A stretch of DNA of 64,000 nt from Absidia repens (Eukaryota; Mucoromycota; Mucoromycetes; Mucorales; Cunninghamellaceae): positions 124,001 through 188,000 of the forward strand of contig MCGE01000041.1 of the NCBI GenBank assembly GCA_002105175.1, written 5' to 3'. Shown in pieces: positions 48,729 through 61,031 of this stretch. A model generated the notes under the pieces. It saw only the letters and a list, made by a program, of their open reading frames with translations. It had not been told where the DNA came from and did not search any database. Numbering within the stretch: the first letter of the stretch is position 1; each line of letters begins with the position of its first letter. Position numbers and translations under genes: made by a program.

Positions 48729-49369
48729 ACAAGATCTCTGTAGTTTACCCCCCCTTCTAGGTTTGTTATCTTTTATTATTTTAGTAGTTTTTAGTGTCAT
48801 GTATTTTATTATTATTTATTATTTATATCTTTATTCTATAATGATTCCTTGGTTTTTATTTACTGTATCCCCGTTTTGTACAATATATACTCAATGCGCT
48901 GCTATTTTACTTGTTTTAATAAAAAAGACCCCGTCTTGAAACTATCATTTTTTATCACTTTTTTTTTTTTTACTCTTTTTGCGTCTCTATTGCGGGTATT
49001 AATGCTATCTTGATTTGTGTAGCCATGCTATACCTAGCAAGACAGTAAATTTTATTTGAAATTGACGGTTGACGGACCTCCAGATTTTTTTAGATGTGTG
49101 GTGTCAGGAATAATGCAACTACCCATCTGAGTATTAACATGCAAATGAAAGTCAGATTAAGGATGGCAATTGGAATAATTAGACTTGATAAATCCTAAAT
49201 ACTAGTTACAGGCATTTAATTGGGGCATCATGAGAATAATCATGAATTTTACTTCATTGATATAAACACTGCTTTTCTTATAAATAACGGGATGGTCAGC
49301 ACAAAATAAAACCATATCGAAATCTCGTTTATTTTTTATTCTCGTTATTGTCATTTCAAAAACTCTATC
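48729..49369. other. 3' flank of the carrier and spacer
   Basis: T-rich with AATAAAAAAG near 48918. No gene was recognised. Confidence 0.4.
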
Positions 49370-49690
49370 CCATCACAAGACTCCACAGAAAATATTTCAA
49401 ATCCCGCACGTGTCATTTTTATTTTAAGCCATTTTTATTTTTCCTCTCTCTTTGCACTTCTCTTTTCTTCACCATTCGACTGCTTTGTGGCTGTGTTGAT
49501 CATAGATTAGTGTCAGGACTAGTTTAGAAGAGATTTCAATTCAGGGATTACAAGATGCATGGGGAAACGCTTTGATTTTGGATTCAGGATTTAGAACCCA
49601 CCATTAGCTTGATTTAGTGTTGGGGTGTCATAGATTGAATCAACATGTCAATAAAAATGTCTTTTTTTTTATATATGCTTAAATGAAAAT
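49370..49690 (-). repeat. Dispersed repeat family, copy D (reversed)
   Basis: Reverse-complement match to the core of copies A, B, C, E and F. In plus-strand order: TTTCAAATCCCGCACGTG, a CT-rich tract, GATTAGTGTCAGGACTAGTTT, a TTCAGGGATTACAAGATGCATGGGG block, and GATTTTGGATTCAGGATTTA. Confidence 0.65.
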
Positions 49691-50100
49691 ATTTCCAATA
49701 ATATCTCTCATGCCTTGTGCAATAGAATCTTTTGTTATTATTATCACCTTTTTGATTAGTGTGGATCATTGTGCGTCCCCTTGACATTTCTAATGACTTG
49801 TACTTCGCATTGAAGTATATTAATTTTTTTTAACAATTGTCTATTTAGATTAGTGCTGAACAGTCTTTAGATTTCCCAGTAGTCATCCACATGATACCTC
49901 CATTAGATCCCTTGTTACAATGGACCCTCGTCTTTAGCGTTAGTATATGTCAATATGCTTCAACAGGATATCCATCTTTTTTTTTTATATATATTAATCA
50001 TCCTCTGACTCATCTAATAGTGAACAATGTTGCTAGTGTAGATTTTTTATGGGTTCCCTAGCAGATATTTAATTTCTAATTCATCCACGATGACTGCTCC
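49691..50100 (-). repeat. Dispersed repeat, extended part of copy D
   Basis: It contains TTAATCATCCTCTGAC and AATGTTG-type blocks near 49995-50030 that match the reversed 10.3-kb segment. It is more diverged than the core. Confidence 0.4.
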
Positions 50101-51084
50101 CCCCAAAAAAATGTCCCATGTACTAGTTGGCAGTCTTAGAACACTTACTGTGAAATATGATCATATTTCTGTTTTACCAAATAAATAAATCCTAGACATA
50201 TTATACATATAGTTTCCAATATGATATCTTGAACAGCTTCTGAGTTTATCATGACTGCTTGCCCTGTATCCGTATGAGGTTTTGTGACTGACTGACAGTT
50301 TTAGATCACTTAATATGTTGTGTGTTTTCATTTACGCTCTATCATTCATATTAATTAACCTAGTACGTGCAATCAGCGCAACTTTCCAGACATAATGTAT
50401 ATATTCAGCTCGTTATTTTATTTCTAGTTTTCTTTTTATTTTGCATTTTGCATTAAAAAACTGGAACCCCCTAATTGAGCCCCAAGGTTTGCATTCCAAT
50501 AACCCTCTCTTCTTCTGACGGATACATAGTGGACCAAGTGTTTAGAAGTGTGAGAATGTTAAAATTGTACATCGTATACTGATAAGGAACTCCTAAAAAT
50601 AAGGATCGGGACAGTGCATACGTCGACAAACTACGTTAGTGAATCAGAGGTATTTATGCGAAGCCAGATACAATTAATATGAATTTGGAGAGGGACGGCT
50701 GACCAGGGTAGTCCCACTTTTTCTATTAAAAAAAGGTTTTGTTTTTCTCTGGCAATGATTACAAATATGCATGATACCGCAGATAGACATTTAGCCGACT
50801 GTAAATATTAGTGTCATGTATCAAGGGACTACTCTCCTTTACTACACCATAAAGGATACATGGTTATGCTGCGGTAACATACTGGATGGTCATTATTTAT
50901 GTGAAATTAAGCGTACAGTAAATCTTACATGGTATCAGCAGGTAATGCCAATACTATCATTGAATTGAATCCCCGCTTTTCACCGCAGCCGTCCAAAAAA
51001 TTATAAAATAAAAATTCAGGGGTCACTTTCAGCTTCTTTCTTTCTTTATTCTATTTTTTTTTTTTTCAACGTCAACTCATAGAT
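50101..51084. other. Spacer and P450 promoter
   Basis: No gene was recognised over about 980 nt. A TATAAAATAAA TATA-like box lies near 51001 and C/T-rich leader sequence precedes the P450 ATG. Confidence 0.4.
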
Positions 51085-53312
51085 ATGAATCCAATTATTG
51101 AACTCAACAAACGCCCTTTCAAATCTTCTCTCCTTTTTTTGAAAGACTTTTGGGTGAATCGATTTTTTTCTATGGGTACTTCTTACAAACGAAAAGCGGC
51201 TTATGTGACCATTGGTGCTGCTGTTGTGTTGCTATTCCGGTCCATCTACGGCTTCTATTACGTGCCAAAGTCTCTTCGTCATCTACCATGTGTTGGTTAC
51301 CGTGAACTGGCTTACTCTATTATGAAAAGAGAGGACGCTGCCACTCGTGCACGTTCGGTCCTTGGCCAAGCTATCAAAGAAAAAAATGGTGCTTTTGTGG
51401 TAAATTTATGCAAACAGAAGTGATATGGATATTCTAGTTCAAATGATTCTAAGTATTTTATGTACTCACATATTTATTATTCTAGGCCAAGTTTCCTATG
51501 GAATGGACAGTCTTTCTTACTTCGCCCAGAACTATTCAGGCGGTGTTATTGAAATCAGGTAAGTATCTCAGTGACAAAAAAAAAAAAATATGAAGTTGGA
51601 CACTGATGACAGGTCCTTTTTTGTATTATGATTATTAGACAAATTTCCCAAGACTTACGATATGTTCCATGCGCTTGGCGAAAGCAGTCCTTTTGTCAAG
51701 TTTCTTGGAATAAAGAACGTTGGCTTCTCAAATGGAGATGATTGGAAAAGACAACGAAAGGTATGTCTACAAAAAAGGGATAGGCGGGGGTGCGTGCATT
51801 ACGCATTAGATTTCATTTTTTTATTAATGAAATTGTTTTTTATAGGTGATGAATCCAGCCTTTCAAAGGTCGGTGCCTGTGGAAATGTTTGGAAAACTTA
51901 TGCAAAAAGGTATCCTGGCAATAGAAAAACAAGGGTACGAAGTACGTGCACTGGATTTCTTTGAGCGTATCACTCTGGATTCTATTGGCATCTTTTTGTT
52001 TAGCTTTGATTTTGGCTCCTTGGACAATCCCAACTCTGTCTGGTCGCTTACCTACGACACGATTCGACGTGGAATCAAAAATCCAGCTTTGACTGTTTTC
52101 CCTCAATTGGATTGCTTATTGAAGTATGTTACTCCTGGTCGCCGTCATCTCGACCAATGCGTCACCAAGCTCAACAATTTGCTCATGGAGGTGGCCAAGG
52201 AAAAACGACGTCAGGTACAATCTCCCAGTGACAAATTGATTCCAGACAGCGAAAAGGATCTCTTGACATTGATCTTGGAAGCGGAATTACGGGGTGACGG
52301 ATCAGCATCGGATGAAGAATTGCGGGTAAAAAATTTGAAATGGGCGTTTTTTATGCCAGTCATTAACTTTTTTTTTTTTTATTGATTGTGTCCTTTAGGG
52401 AAACTTGGCGTTGTTCTTTTTGGCAGGTATGAAAAAAGACGAAAGAAGGAAAACCTTGGCTCAATATACTCTTTTCTTCCATAGGTCATGAAACAACAGC
52501 AAGCGCCATGTGTTTCTGTCTTTACAATTTGGCGATGAACAAGGATATCCAGGAAAAGGCTAGGAAAGAGGTGTTGGAAGTACTTGGTGATGAACCTGTT
52601 GACGTGCGACCGGATATTCAAGATCTAAAACAATTTCGCTACATGGACATGATATTACACGAGGTAAGATGACAAATAACCACAAATATTGAATATCCTA
52701 TTTATTTGTTTTATATTCTTTTATTGACGCATAGAATCTTCGACGCTTTGGCCCAGCAGCAATGTTGCTTCCCCGAAAGTCTGAGGAGGATTTTGTGGCA
52801 GATGGCATACTGATTCCGAAAAATACTCCCGTGGTGATCGATCTCAACACAATGCATCATAATCCTCAAGTATGGAAGGACCCTGAAATTTTTGACCCAG
52901 AACGATTTGCTCCTGGTGGTGAATATGAAGCAAATGGAGAAAAAATGGCTTGGTAAACTAAAATATGATATTGATGGGATCCGCCATGTCTTCTTTATTG
53001 ACGCTCTCTCTCTCTCCCTTTTTCTTTTTATAGGCTCCCATTTTCATCTGGATCTCGTGTATGTATAGGCAAGAGTTTTAGTATGGCAGAACAACGTGTA
53101 TTTTTGTCAATGTTGTGTAAGTGAATAAGAAAGAAAATCAAAGATCGACGTCTAATAACCTTCTTTCGACACAATATTATTCCCGTTACATAGTAAAAAA
53201 GTACGAATGGGATTTCCCTGACGACTCAATACATCGCGACGGAATCAAGATGGAGAACTTCGAAAACAATGCCCCTGAATCTTTATCCTTCCGATTCCAC
53301 CCTCGGTACTAA
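51085..53312 (+). CDS. Cytochrome P450 monooxygenase
   Basis: The model has nine exons: 51085..51399, 51486..51558, 51639..51760, 51846..52325, 52399..52426, 52485..52663, 52735..52952, 53034..53116, 53194..53312, giving 538 aa. The N-terminal anchor is YVTIGAAVVLLFRSIYG (about 40-56). The I-helix motif is AGHETTAS (339-346), split across a 28-nt exon. The K-helix ExxR is ENLRR (399-403), the PERF-type motif is DPERFAP, and the heme loop is FSSGSRVCIG with Cys482. All catalytic elements are present. Substrate and CYP family cannot be assigned from sequence alone; the CYP4/CYP5xx fatty-acid hydroxylase-like look (PLPFSSG..., long I-helix GHETT) is only a hint. It probably sits in the ER membrane. 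Confidence 0.92.
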
Positions 53313-53654
53313 ATTCAATCCAATGGCAACAATTCCCCACCCCCTTCCACTTCCTATTGATGTAGTATATAGTCTCTTTGATTTTTTTTTTCTGGTGTGG
53401 TTTAGTTTTGGCACTTCATTGTTATATATCATTTGTATATCATTCAAATAAACTTCAAAATAAGCTAAGACCCTATATAACCCACTTCAGTATATCTTTT
53501 TTCCACCAATTAATGTGGTGGACGAAGTCTATTTAGTACCCAACCCATTTCTGTTTCACACATACGCACACGTCCCAGTTGTTGTTTTTTTCTATGTTCA
53601 TGTGTACCCATTCGATAAAAGAAGCAATGTAAATGTATGACAAATAGACTAATG
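53313..53654. other. P450 3' flank
   Basis: It contains a CAAATAAACTT polyadenylation-type signal near 53445. No other gene was recognised. Confidence 0.45.
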
Positions 53655-53990
53655 ATGAAAAGAGACAAGCATATTTTATTGTGATGTAGCTACTGTAGCT
53701 ACAAACTATGACAAACTAACATTAAACTAAACTATTGGTGGATCAGTTATGCTATGGTGAGATGCTATGGTGAGGCTAATCTAACGGCGGTCCCAAATCA
53801 CGAATACAAAATGAAAGGGTTTCCCCATGATATTTGTATTGCATTTTTCTAAAATGCCCCTGATTCAAATTCTAATACTAATCCAAGATCATCATCATTT
53901 CATGAAGAAAAAAAAAAGGGGGGGGGGAAAGAATGGGAAAAAGGGAAACGGCATGATATATAAAAAAGACTTATGCGGAGTATAAATATT
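53655..53990 (+). repeat. Dispersed repeat family, copy E
   Basis: It has the family core: GACAAACTAACATTAAACTAA, ATGAAAGGGTTTCCCCATG, a CTAATACTAATCC block and a purine-rich A/G tract. It ends in a weak GCGGAG element near 53975. Confidence 0.65.
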
Positions 53991-54892
53991 GCCACCGCCT
54001 TCTTTTTTTCTCATAACTGTTGAAGGGGAATGATTCCAGAAATTGTGGAATTTTTTCAGGTAAACCATCCACTCATTTTATTTGAATAAATTTTAATAAT
54101 TTTTGTTACTATATGTATATATAATCTATTTGAATGAGTTTTTTGGGGTGGGAGCTGGTTGAGATGTAAAACAAACTATGGACAATCTAATACTAAACTA
54201 AGCTAATGAAGACTGGAAAAAGCCAGCTAATGGCTGTTCTAAATCCTGAATCCAAAATGAAAGGTTTCCCCATGAATCTAGTAATTCCTGAGCTGAAGCT
54301 ACTTCTAAACTAGCCCTGATGCTAATCAAAGTCCAAAATACTCCCATTGAAGCTGAATGGTAAAGAAAAAAAGAAGGGAAAAAAGGAATGAAAGAAAGAG
54401 AGACAGAGCGAAAAATAAAAATAAAAGTTCACGTGGGCGGGATTTAAATGGTCCGTTTTTTTTTGTGTCCACAAAAAAAAGGACCCTCTCCCTCTTTCTT
54501 TTTTACAACAACCAAGCCATACAACATCACCATCAGCATAGTGAGTATCTTATTATTACAGTCAGCATTGCCATTTAAAATTGGCAACATGATTTTTCTC
54601 GTTGCTTGATACATTTGCAGTCGAGACTTAGCAATTTGCTCTACTTTAGTTCGGTCCTTTATTATAGAATAGTTTTCCACTTGTTGTAGAATAGCGTGCC
54701 TCATTAATTGGACAAGCTTATCTAACACTATGTTTATTATAAAATATACTTCCCATCCCCCACACTTTACACTCGTCCCTCATTGCCTCACATTTAGAAA
54801 CGTATCATATCATCTTGTCGTAACATTGGATCAGTTTAGTTTAGTTGTCATGACTAATATCTACATGTGAATAAAATATGCCTTGTCTCTTG
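53661..54892. repeat. Inverted repeat pair bracketing copies E and F
   Basis: The left arm 53661-53732 and right arm about 54832-54892 are diverged reverse complements sharing GAGACAAG(G)CATATTTTATT, the ATGTAG block and the AACTAAACTAAACT end. The enclosed 1.1 kb holds two core copies plus a minus-strand open frame (54444-54728, 94 aa) with no known motif. Confidence 0.55.
54165..54460 (+). repeat. Dispersed repeat family, copy F
   Basis: It has the family core: AATACTAAACTAAGCTAATG, ATGAAAGGTTTCCCCATGAA, CCTGAGCTGAAGCTACTTCT, CTAGCCCTGATGCTAATC, a purine-rich tract, and CACGTGGGCGGGATTTAAA. It lies within 200 nt of copy E in the same orientation. Confidence 0.65.
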
Positions 54893-55196
54893 GTCTTTAT
54901 ATTGTCTCTTATACGTCTATTTTGACTTGTCGAATGGGAATATCCACATTGTACAGTATAGTACAGTACAGTACAGTGCTTTTGCGTGCTGAAAAAGAAA
55001 GCTGATGTGCGTCTGTGTAAAAAAAAAAAAGGACTGCATATGAGGCAACATCAATCAACCGTCGTGCTTAGTGCTCTGCCTATGTATTTATGTTTGTAAA
55101 TATAAGGTGAGAGGGATTTCTCGAATAGTTTTAGAAAATGACTATGGCGCATGAAATAAAACTCTGAACGACTGGCGTTATATCTCGCATGTGTAA

Positions 55197-55258
<62 letters not shown>

Positions 55259-55822
55259 GTAGTAGGCTTGACCAGTCTGCCTAAACCAACCAACCCCAAT
55301 GCCTAAGACTTTCCGATAAAAAGTCAACTACGCATTATTGTTCCTTTTCTCCTTTACTATCATATTACGAATTCAAAATTTTCATTGTCAAGTAAAATGA
55401 ATACCCTTAGCAGTTCCCGTGAGACCCAATTTTTTCCATGTTTTAAACTGGATAAATGACTACTCTACATACTAAAAATTTCACCTACACACAGTCAATT
55501 GTGCCATTGCCAAACTTCACATATCACAGTCAATAAAAAAAAATACCCGCCATTCAACACATAATGATATAAGAATAAATGTATATCAAACACAGAGTTT
55601 ATTTAATTTTTATCAAAAAAAACACAATGTCATAAAAAGTGAAAGTCTAATCTAATTGTAAGGAGGGACGGAGGTAAAGAATAAAACAGAGTAGTTATGA
55701 TGGTAAAAGTAAATGCTAAAAGTAAACAAGACAATATAAAATAAATAAAATAAAAGAAATATGCGGAGGGAAGAGTGAAAAAACAAAAAAGGGGGAAGGG
55801 TGGAGTGAGGTGCGTATATAAT
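54893..55822. other. Spacer and RRP5 3' flank
   Basis: It contains a GTACAGTATAGTACAGTACAG stretch near 54955, a long T-tract (about 58 nt, 55199-55257), and A/T-rich RRP5 3' sequence. No gene was recognised. Confidence 0.45.
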
Positions 55823-58800
55823 CTAGGCATTAATGCTTTCTACATAAGCCAATGTTCGTTCCTTGACACGTTCAGCATCATCAGCAGAGCCATGATCCTT
55901 TGCATATTGGAGCCATTTCTTGAACAAAAATTTCATTTTCTTGGACGAGAATTTCATTGAAGTCACCCGTTCAAAGAGTCGTTGTACCATATCGTGTTCC
56001 CCAGCCTTGATTTCCATGTCCAGATAGATATTCCAAAGATCCATTCGTTTGGGGGAGTTATTCATGACACCTTCCATGATTGTACGACCACGTTCCGCCT
56101 CACCATGCTTGAATTCCATTTGAGCAAACTTTACAATGGTTTGAATGTCTATAATATAAAAATATAATATAATACTGTCAGCGTATACTCATCATCATCC
56201 CGTTAACCTGGTAACTTACGTTCATGCTTTGGTAATGATTTCAAACTACGTTGGAGTAAATCTCTAGCACCTTCAACATTGCCTTGCTGTAAGTAGAATA
56301 AGCCAAATTGCGTCCAGACTTCAGGGGATTGACCAAATTTCTTTGTTGCTTCTTTCCACAAGTCTTCTGCTTTCTATATAGATCCAAAAACAAGAAAGAG
56401 TCAATTTACCAGTCCTAATAATTAATGTCGAATATTCGTTTGATCACTTACATTCATTTTTTCACTTCGTTCATACACCTTAGCCAGTTGTAGGTAAACC
56501 TTTTTAGGATCACAGAAAGTCAGAGCCCGCTTGAAGATTTGTTCCAAAGTAGCATCGGTACCGAATTGATTTTCCAAATTCATCAAGGCTACCCAGACGT
56601 TCATTTTTTCTTGTTCTTCACGGAAATTGATGGTCTTTAGAGCACGATCACCGATAGCTCGAGCCTTGCTGATTTCAGACAACTGTAATTGGTATGCCAT
56701 GTAGTTGATCCACAAATAGGAAGAATCAGGCGATCCTACCAAGAGTCGTTCAAAATCGCCAATGGATTGAGGAGCAGACGCATTCAGTTCGGCGGTCTTG
56801 TCTTCGACTTCTTTCTTCTTGTTGGCACCCTTTTTCTTCTTGTCTGCTGATTCATCGTCATTTTCACTATCAGAGTCTTCGTCATCGCTTGCACCCTTGC
56901 CTTGTAAATTGGCTACTTGACCAGACCAATCAAATCCACTGCCCACTGATAACGCAGGTGCATTTTCGTCGTCATCATCTTCTTCGTCTGAATCGTCTTC
57001 ATCATCTTCTGATGCATTGGTCATTTCTACATCGTCAGCTTGATCCGCTTGTTCGTCATCGCTTTCGTCTTCGTTCATTGATTCGTCTTCGTCTTCGTCG
57101 GAGGAGTCATCGTCTTGGCCTTCCATAGGTTCATCTTCGCTTTCTTCGTCGTCTTCGTCATCATCCACGTCAGGAATTTCTTCTTCAGTTGACTTCTTCT
57201 TTGAGGCAGGGATACCAGTAACCACGCTCTTCTTCAATGAGGCTTCTACGCGTTTCAAATCTGCTTCCACATTGAGGACCTTGGATTCCACAAGTTCACC
57301 AACAGTGTATAAAGACTTCCATTCCTTGACAAAGTCATCCGATAATTGGGCAATCTTGACACGAGCACGGATATGGCGGTTGTAAGCAACAAAGACACCG
57401 ACGTTTGAAATATTTTCCACATACCCCTTGAGAACATCGCCTTCATGAAGATCATCGAAGGATTTGATTTCGCGCTGATGTTTCTTTTCAGTATTGACAG
57501 GAACGTTGCTGATACAAGAGGGACGTAAAGTCAAATCGACGCGTTTTCGAGATACATCGATTCCCAGCACTTTGCACTTGACGACAGTGTTTTCCTTGAA
57601 GTTGTTGGTTGGGTTTTCCACAAAGATATCAGAAAGATCGGTCAGATGCACCCGTCCTGCAACGCCAGTGGTTAATTGTACGAGTAAGCCAGTTTTGTTG
57701 TCCACAGAGCGCACCAAACCATTCAATACTTGTCCAACCTTCAATGACTTGATATCTTTTACTACAGGAGGCACAGCTTCTCCATCAACAATCACCAAAT
57801 CCAGTGTTTTCTTGCTGTTGTTCACGGAAGTCACAGACACCTTCACTGCCTGACCGATGACAAAATGCTTGCTCAAGTGATTGGCGACCGAGACGCTTGT
57901 TGATGTGTGTTGCTTGCGGACCATACCCTTGAGATGATGATTGATAGCCACCAACAAATGATCACGTTTCACATCGGTAACAAAACCTAAAATAACATCA
58001 CCGGACTTGATGTGCTTGGTGGCGTCTTCCTTTTTGTCGTCCAATTTCAAAGTGCATTCGATGATGTTCATTGTTTTGTGTGCATGGCTAAGAGCGAGAT
58101 GGGTGTGTTTCTTGACACTGCGGTTTTGCATGACCTTGACCTTGAGTGACTTGTCCTTGTAAACTTCCAAAGCATGTTGGCGCTGATCCGCAGGAATATC
58201 TTCAAATTTATCAAACACTTCGGTAATATGGACACGACCAGAGCTTCCATTGGGCATCTTGAGAGAGAGTTGCATATTTTTCACATCAGTCACCTTGACA
58301 CCATCCACAATAGATCCAGGTTGATATCCTTCTCCGTCGCTGTTGTCCCCCTTCTTGTTCTTCTTGGTATCCCGTTCAGCATCTGTAAGTATAGTATCAC
58401 GGATCATGGACACCATCATTTTTTGCTTTTCCGGTTCCACAGAGAGCACGTACACCTTGACAGTTTGGCCTTTTTGAAATGCTTCCTGGAGATTCACACC
58501 TTTTGCTTCAGTCATTTCGCTACCGGGGCAGAAGGCAGTAACGTTGTTGTAGAAGCCCACAATGCAGCCATTGGCGAGGACATTGACAATGATACCATGA
58601 GTAGCCATCTTGGGTTTCGCATCGCTTGATGATTTGATCAAAGGGAGGTCAGTCTTGAGTAGTGATTTCTTCAAAGTAAGCACCAACTTGTTTCGTTCGT
58701 TGTCCACCATGAGAACACGGGCACGAACTTTTCCACCAGCTTTGAACTTCAATTCAGGTCTGGAAAGCTTGACATCGGCTAAATGATGAGAGGGCACAAA

Positions 58801-60810
58801 TCCACTGATGCGAGAAGAGAGTTTCACCACAAGCCCTTGGTTCGTCAATTTATCCACAGTACAATCGACCACTTCACCCACCACTACATCTGAGAGTTGA
58901 AGAAATGCGTCCTTCAAAATGCTTGGCTTGGTGGTCAGCGATAAAACACCATCCACAGGACTGTAAGATAAAACTCGAGCACGATGAGTTGATCCAACAA
59001 TAAAGTTTCCAGTCTTCTTTGACAATGATTCGATGCGTTCATCGGAAAGTTGGGAGATCTTTAGCCAAAAAAAAAGCAAAGAAAAAAAAATTAATTGATT
59101 TGTTCATATCCCCTCCCCTTCCAATATATAATCATGGTTCGTCGTCACTTACATGAATGAAGCCCATCACATTTTCCAAACCATCAATGCTAACCACTAC
59201 ACCGATGGGAGTGACACGCACCACAGTCACCTTTTCCAAAAAGGCACCATAAGGATAAAGTTCGCCAACATATTTGGAAATACCTTCGTCATTGGCTGTC
59301 TTGGGTTGATCAAGTTTAACAACATGGGGAAGTAAAGAGCCAAGAATGAGCTTTTGTTCAGTCACCATATCAGAGAATAAAATACGAAAAGTCACACTAG
59401 AGCCAACACGATAGGTTTCCGACACGTCAGTGGTAAAAGGCAATTGAGAAATGCCAATATATCCTTCGTAGAGACCCATAAACTTGACCTTCAAACCACG
59501 AGCACCAGCATATTCTACCAAACCAGAAATACGTTGTCCGGAAGTAATGGAATTCATTTTGGAGTAAGGGGATTCAATCTAAAATGGACAATCAAAATGT
59601 CAGCAAATCATCATCCATCGATGGTTTTTTTTTCGTTTTGTTTTGTTTATCACTGAGTACTACTTACACGGGCTGATCCAATGGATTGACGGTCAAAGGA
59701 CAAGTTGACAGTACGCTTATTTTTCGCCACATCTTTCACGGCACAAACGACATATTGACCGACAGCAAGTTCTTCACCACGGTTGAATTTCTCGATAAAT
59801 GACTTTGCATCAGCATGACGACAAAAGCCGGTCATACCTTCGACACCCATAGACATAACATAGCCATGATCTTCCACACTTTCCACTGACGCACCGATGA
59901 CCTAGAAAACAGAAGCATAGATAGTTTTTAGTATAATCCAAATCGACGCACTTGGTTTTTTTTCGGTATATAAAAATCCTTACCAATCCAGATACAATAT
60001 CCACTTTAGCAATAGCACTGTTGACAATTGAAGGCTTCAATGACAATTCGATACGCTTCTTTCCACTGTCATTTCCTTGTACTGAGGTAATAGAGCAAGG
60101 TACCCATTGGCCAATATGGAACAAGGTGTTTAAATCAGGTAATTCAGTGTTGTTGTCCATGTCTTCGTCTTCGTCTTCGTCAGCAGCAGCAGCAGCTTCC
60201 ACTTGCTTAGTCAAAACGTCAGAGATTTCAGTAATAGGTAAGGTACCCACCAGTTGATTAGGAAGAGCTACAAGTATATTCAGATCGTTGATTTGAGTAA
60301 CACAGCCAAGGACAATACTACCAACAGTCAATTTCTAAAAAGATGAAATGAATTAATACATGGCCACATTATGCCTGTTTGTTGATACTACTTAGGACTT
60401 ATTTTCTTATATCTACTTACCTTGAATGAGAGATCTTCGATCATCACACGCTTGTCAGTATCGTCAGTATCACCGGTTGATTTGGAGTTCTTCGCATCCT
60501 TTTTCGAGGCCTTTCGCTTCTTTGTGGCAGGTTCTGATTCAGTTTCTGTCGAAGATTTCTATGGAATCAAAAAAAAAAAAAAAAAAAAAAAAAAAAACGA
60601 AATAATAAATACCTTCCATAGTATTTTGCATCTAAAGCCTGGTTCATAATTAATTACCTTTGTTGAGAATAGATCCTTTGCTACTTTGTTGGAGATTTCA
60701 CGATGTTCGAGAGGAGTCAACACACTAGCACCTCCACGGGGGAAATTCACTTCTTCAGAGGTCGAAGTCACCAATTCAGCAGCCTCAGCTTCGGATTTTC
60801 TTTTGACCAT
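55823..60810 (-). CDS. rrp5: rRNA biogenesis protein RRP5 (S1-repeat/HAT)
   Basis: The model has eight exons: complement(55823..56148, 56220..56373, 56452..59058, 59153..59578, 59668..59901, 59984..60334, 60421..60558, 60658..60810), 1462 aa, a little shorter than yeast Rrp5 (1729). RRP5 is needed for pre-rRNA cleavage and both subunits. The N-terminus has basic Lys clusters and VNFPRGGASVLTPLEHREI, typical of the family. Many S1 RNA-binding repeats follow (for example LKVGQVLNGLVRSVDNKTGL, GVAGRVHLTDLSD, LHEGDVLKGYVENISNVGVF). A very acidic Asp/Glu-rich linker covers about 1010-1110. The C-terminal HAT/TPR helices (SIGDFERLLVGSPDSSYLWI, and the RVTSMKFSSKKMKFLFKKWL segment) complete the layout. 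Confidence 0.95.
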
Positions 60811-61031
60811 GATTTAAAAAAAAATAAGAAGAGTTGAAAAGAAAAAGAAAAATTTAGAAAATTCAAAAAAAGGTCGGTATTTCTTTTTTGACACACACAA
60901 AAAAAAAAAAGAGTGGCTGAGGCTCGCTCACAGCGGGCATTGAATATATATCCAAAAAAAAAAAGACATGAATGTATATAGTTTTATTACACTTGAGAAT
61001 ACATATATAAAAATTCTAATAATATAATAAT
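60811..61031. promoter_or_regulatory. RRP5 promoter and endopolyphosphatase 3' flank
   Basis: It contains several A-tracts (60831-60839, 60900-60910, 60955-60964). No other feature was seen. Confidence 0.4.

Noticed and set aside
54444..54728. 94-aa frame between the repeats
   Set aside because: It is interesting by position but has no known domain and no copy in the other repeats. Not listed as a gene.
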